A stretch of DNA of 21,128 nucleotides, taken from positions 1-21,128 of the forward strand of contig JAIROC010000583.1 in the NCBI GenBank assembly GCA_031257735.1, in the 5' to 3' direction. The notes beneath the pieces are model-generated. The model was not told the origin of the DNA and searched no databases. It worked only from the letters and a program-made list of their open reading frames with translations. A program made the position numbers and the translations under genes. The stretch is from Bacteroidales bacterium (GTDB lineage: Bacteria > Bacteroidota > Bacteroidia > Bacteroidales > WCHB1-69). Within the stretch, counting starts at the first letter, position 1. Each line of letters opens with the position of its first letter. This document shows positions 20,265 to 21,128 of the stretch, piece by piece.

Positions 20265-20513
20265 CTACTCTACTTTGATTAAAATTAATTTTACTTTCAA
20301 TCCTTTTAAGCGACCTAATTTTCCCGTAAGAGTATTAATCGTATCTGCTTCACCTTTTACAACTAAGGAAATAACAAATAAGTCATCTTCCCGCAAAGGA
20401 ATCCCTTGTCTTGCCACAATAATATCGGCAAAACTACTTAACAAGTTATTGACATCTGCAACAACATTTCTATTGATAATTAAAATACTTATTGTTCCTA
20501 TTTTCTTCTCCAT
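20265..20513 (-). CDS. TM1266-type iron-only hydrogenase system regulator
   Basis: 82 residues, matching the small ferredoxin-fold (ACT/NikR C-terminal-like) protein known as the putative iron-only hydrogenase system regulator. The pattern is IGTISILIINRN, a helix, ADIIVARQGIPL, ISLVVKGEADTINTLTGKLGRLKGLKVKLILIK. This family usually sits beside hydEFG genes, and here ends 11 bases before the hydG ATG, so they form an operon. There is no DNA-binding domain in the chain, so the regulatory label rests on gene context in the literature, not on sequence. Confidence 0.85.
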   Translation of the reverse strand: MEKKIGTISILIINRNVVADVNNLLSSFADIIVARQGIPLREDDLFVISLVVKGEADTINTLTGKLGRLKGLKVKLILIKVE

Positions 20514-20587
20514 TAGTATATTACTTTTGAATCAGGGGTAAAATACTCTTCGAAAGCGATTAAATCCCTATCTCAGATTTCACGATG

Positions 20588-20620
20588 CAAAGATAACATT
20601 AATTTTTTAATTACATACAA
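20588..20620 (-). promoter_or_regulatory. Promoter of the TM1266-hydG operon
   Basis: On the minus strand TTTG (20617-20620) and TATCTTTG (20588-20595) are separated by 21 bases, a good fit to the Bacteroidota -33 TTTG and -7 TAnnTTTG pattern. The leader to the start at 20513 is about 70 bases and shows no obvious riboswitch. Confidence 0.7.
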
Positions 20621-20669
20621 ACGAATAAAAATTTTTAGAACCTATCTCCCAAAACGCCGTCATTGTAAA

Positions 20670-20917
20670 GGGCTGAAAGCCCGAAATCAATAGCACAGGG
20701 CAACGCCCTGTGTAACGTAAACGCCTAAAAACTAAGCCCTGAAAGGGCATAATCAATTATATAAATTATGACCCGTAAGAGCAGCGCAGCTAATTATGAC
20801 CCAGAGAGCAGCGGAGCTAATCCCCTACCCTAAAACGCGTTGTCGGAGGATTGCGGGGAATATAAAATAAATGCAGGCATAGCCTGCTTGGATAGAGCGA
20901 ACGAGGTAGAACCTCGT
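20670..20917. repeat. Array of short triloop palindromes (REP-like)
   Basis: Five perfect stems with three-base loops lie close together: GGGCT-GAA-AGCCC (20670-20682), CACAGGGC-AAC-GCCCTGTG (20694-20712), GCCCT-GAA-AGGGC (20736-20748), GCAGGC-ATA-GCCTGC (20873-20887) and ACGAGGT-AGA-ACCTCGT (20901-20917). They are much richer in GC than the surroundings. Sequences like GCCCTGAAAGGGC and CAGGGCAACGCCCTG recur between genes in many Bacteroidota genomes as REP-like elements. No gene is seen across 20514-21070. Confidence 0.75.
20764..20818 (+). repeat. Two tandem 27-28-base imperfect repeats
   Basis: Units at 20764-20791 and 20792-20818 both begin AATTATGACCC and end GCAGCGCAGCT or GCAGCGGAGCT. 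They differ by a few bases in the middle. They sit inside the palindrome array and may be part of the same mobile repeat unit. Confidence 0.7.
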
Positions 20918-21070
20918 CCGAACGAGGGTATCTTGCTTAATAAAGAAAAAGAAAATGTCCTTTAATACCATTTTGAACGTTTTCTGTCCAACTTTGAACA
21001 TCCTAAAAAGAAGTCTGACTATCTTAAACGACTTTTGGATTTTTAAAAATCAATCTATAGATACAATAAA

Positions 21071-21128
21071 TTATTTCAGGTCGTCCCAAATTGAATTTGG
21101 GTCGTCAATAAGTGGAACTAAGTCGCCC
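21071..21128 (-). CDS. C-terminal end of a leftward gene (partial)
   Basis: The minus strand from the window edge reads GDLVPLIDDPNSIWDDLK and then TAA at 21073-21071. The residue mix looks like a real protein C-terminus, but only 18 residues are visible, so no family can be named. A palindrome CCCAAATT-G-AATTTGGG (21085-21101) falls within it. Confidence 0.4.
   Translation of the reverse strand, partial: GDLVPLIDDPNSIWDDLK

Noticed and set aside
21085..21101. Perfect palindrome CCCAAATT-G-AATTTGGG as a terminator or operator
   Set aside because: It lies in an apparent coding end (DDPNSIWDD), has a one-base loop and no T-run; it may be chance.

Overview
The window is AT-rich and reads like an anaerobic member of the Bacteroidota, probably Bacteroidales. 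The start regions are mostly A-rich rather than Shine-Dalgarno-led, several upstream regions carry the Bacteroidota -7 element TAnnTTTG, and the host genes at the right include hydG and a TM1266-type regulator of the [FeFe]-hydrogenase system. Species cannot be named from this sequence.

Bases 1 to about 17,760 are one integrated phage-like element that enters from beyond the left edge. Its right boundary is probably a dif-like XerC/XerD site at 17732-17759, which would explain why no integrase is seen. Layout: (a) 1-6861, a tightly packed rightward run of virion-type genes. Most encode small proteins with no classical signal peptide, a single C-terminal transmembrane (TM) segment and a lysine-rich tail. 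Several share a basic N-terminal motif (consensus near NNS..VFLRINN), and some carry Gly-Thr, Pro-Asp or Asp-Lys stalks. A HEXXH peptidase (45-680) and a LamG-like putative adhesin (6232-6861) belong to the run. (b) 6868-8599, a lysis or entry cassette: holin-like protein, unimolecular-spanin-like lipoprotein, membrane-anchored M23 peptidase, membrane-anchored glucosaminidase. (c) 8642-9059, two small very basic proteins, the second containing a large hairpin in its DNA. (d) 9164-10828, a HigBA-type module with an internally shortened toxin (53 aa), three tandem HigA-like antitoxins and a DUF5618-like protein. (e) 10847-11342, a convergent pair of paralogous small membrane proteins. (f) 11348-12791, leftward genes ending in an XRE-type repressor with a repeat-built coiled coil. 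(g) 12922-17563, the divergent rightward early operon: Cro-like regulator, small unknown genes, a rolling-circle Rep (Rep_1/HUH type), single-stranded DNA-binding protein and one unknown.

Together these suggest a temperate virus that replicates by rolling circle, integrates by host Xer recombination, builds a virion rich in membrane-anchored proteins and leaves by lysis. That combination is closest in logic to membrane-containing small phages such as the FLiP (Finnlakeviridae) or corticovirus type, while the Gly-rich C-terminally anchored spikes and dif site recall filamentous phages. No major capsid protein or packaging/extrusion ATPase is inside the window, so the class remains open.

Bases 17815-20513 are host chromosome on the minus strand: class II fructose-bisphosphate aldolase, HydG, and the TM1266-type regulator. 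Bases 20514-21070 hold a promoter and a dense array of short palindromes, followed by the C-terminus of a leftward gene cut by the window edge.
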